NCBI RefSeq assembly: GCF_947507565.1
Contig: NC_089189.1
Coordinates: 2,416,122 to 2,480,121, forward strand
Length of the DNA: 64,000 nt
Direction: 5' to 3'
Source: Oscarella lobularis
Lineage: Eukaryota > Porifera > Homoscleromorpha > Homosclerophorida > Oscarellidae
In this document: piece by piece, positions 63,208 to 64,000 of the stretch
Layout: each line of letters starts with the position of its first letter
How positions within the stretch are numbered: position 1 is the first letter of the stretch
The notes under the pieces: generated by a model
Told to the model about the DNA's origin: nothing
What the model saw: the letters and a program-made list of their open reading frames with translations, nothing else
Database searches by the model: none
Program-made: the position numbers and the translations under genes

Positions 63208-64000
63208 ATGGAGTCGTATTCTGCACAAGATTTTAGAAACCTTTTTGACGGACGTCGGTTTGACATTGACTTTTACAGTGTGAATGTTACAGTAAACGAG
63301 AATTTGACTGAATTTTTGAAAAGGTTAGTTGGCGAAACCATTGGACTGGCGTTTTCGCAAGGGCGAGCATTCCAAGATCGCAGTTTCTACAGAAGATACG
63401 ATTTCAGCAGCTTGACTTTGTCAGAGACTTCTACTATCATTGAAACAAAGTTTCAAGTGAATCTAAAACGAAGTTTGTGCAAATATTTTAGAGAGAAAGG
63501 GCAAATAGTGATGCCTGCAGATGATGAAAAGAAGTTTCTCATCAAAGGACATAGAAAATTTATTCCGACAAACGTTTTTGCTGACGGATTGCGTTCTCTG
63601 GGTGTTCATTACATCAGGATTACAAACTTCGGAATGAAGCAGTTTACTTCAGAGTTCACCGACTTCTCAAGAAGCGAAAACGTTTGTAATTGCGTTGCGG
63701 AGCAAAATGGATATCCTCCAAACTGCTGGGACATCAGCCTAAGTTGCCCGCATCCGCAGATTTTTGTTGTAAAAGCTTTGCACACAGACTTGTTGCCACG
63801 AGACGTAAAATTGGACAAATACGATGTATTTGGGCCTCTTGATACTCGTGATGCCCCCCAACACAGTCACGGTGGCAATCTAACTATTCAGTACAAAAAT
63901 GGAATTGCTGAAAGCTGTATTCAAGTCAAGTTTTATTCATTAATTTATCATTTTATTAGAGCGGCAAACAAATATAAACTTGAAACTTTACCAAACACGA
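63208..64000 (+). CDS. Unrecognised protein, at least 264 codons, 3' end outside window
   Basis: An open frame from ATG at 63208 to the window edge with no stop and no repeats. The start is supported by A at -3 and G at +4 (AGAATGG), an in-frame TAG at 63139 and no earlier ATG in the predicted leader. The protein begins MESYSAQDFRNLFDG and has no signal peptide or obvious membrane segment. It is rich in aromatic and basic residues. Cys160, Cys162, Cys173, Cys180 and His182 form a C-x-C-x10-C-x6-C-x-H cluster that could bind a metal, followed by a histidine pair (H219, H221). I recognise no family. Codon use is mixed and natural-looking, unlike the satellite frames. A possible short intron (GT in ATTCAGTACAA near 63891, AG at 63958-63959) is weak because the frame stays open through it. 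It could be a host gene or the first ORF of a mobile element fed by the upstream promoter array. Confidence 0.75.
   Translation, partial: MESYSAQDFRNLFDGRRFDIDFYSVNVTVNENLTEFLKRLVGETIGLAFSQGRAFQDRSFYRRYDFSSLTLSETSTIIETKFQVNLKRSLCKYFREKGQIVMPADDEKKFLIKGHRKFIPTNVFADGLRSLGVHYIRITNFGMKQFTSEFTDFSRSENVCNCVAEQNGYPPNCWDISLSCPHPQIFVVKALHTDLLPRDVKLDKYDVFGPLDTRDAPQHSHGGNLTIQYKNGIAESCIQVKFYSLIYHFIRAANKYKLETLPNT

Noticed and set aside
63609..63818. 69-codon minus-strand frame
   Set aside because: It lies wholly inside, and antisense to, the longer frame from 63208, which has far better start and promoter evidence.
63891..63959. Short intron inside the right-end frame
   Set aside because: GT and AG are present, with a T-rich run before the AG, but the stretch is only about 69 bases, stays open and reads as plausible protein.

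Overview
The window looks like animal nuclear DNA. It is almost entirely satellite DNA, with one unique, apparently protein-coding stretch at the right end. The evidence for an animal is six perfect TTAGGG telomere repeats at 61653-61691, a TATA/initiator core promoter and Kozak-type start at the right end, and a short exon with a consensus GTAAGT donor whose peptide resembles the start of INO80E, a metazoan INO80-complex subunit. I see nothing bacterial: no operons, tRNA, rRNA or CRISPR. TTAGGG telomeres argue against most insects and nematodes; I cannot name the clade.

Layout. 1-890: a diverged form of a 41-bp satellite. 893-983: six copies of a 15-16 bp palindromic satellite (GGACAATTTGTCC). 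984-48453: fourteen blocks of a 48/49-bp satellite ('type C') alternating with fourteen blocks of a 41-bp satellite ('type D'). Every C/D border uses one of two fixed junctions, and most D blocks are exactly n x 41 + 27 bp, so the whole region grew by copying pre-existing composite units. One 4,300-bp tandem duplication (13101-17400 and 17401-21700) is plain to see. 48454-52063: 9-bp GTTGTAGYC repeats and a 21/24-bp minisatellite that is open in all six frames. 52064-61652: a 22-bp palindromic satellite alternating with three large GGACAATTTGTCC arrays and three near-identical copies of a 356-bp CpG-rich module carrying the INO80E-like exon. 61653-61691: interstitial telomere repeat. 61692-61982: unique DNA. 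61983-63118: nine copies of a 130-bp unit, most with a perfect TGACGTCA site and a TATA-like TATTTAAAG box. 63130-63167: core promoter. 63208-64000: a reading frame of at least 264 codons that runs off the window.

The only convincing intact coding sequence is the right-end frame, which I do not recognise. Most other long reading frames are by-products of monomers whose lengths are multiples of three (9, 15, 21, 24, 48). The two things most worth pursuing are the triplicated INO80E-like exon inside satellite DNA, and the telomere repeat followed by a tandem CREB/ATF-TATA promoter array and an unknown gene.
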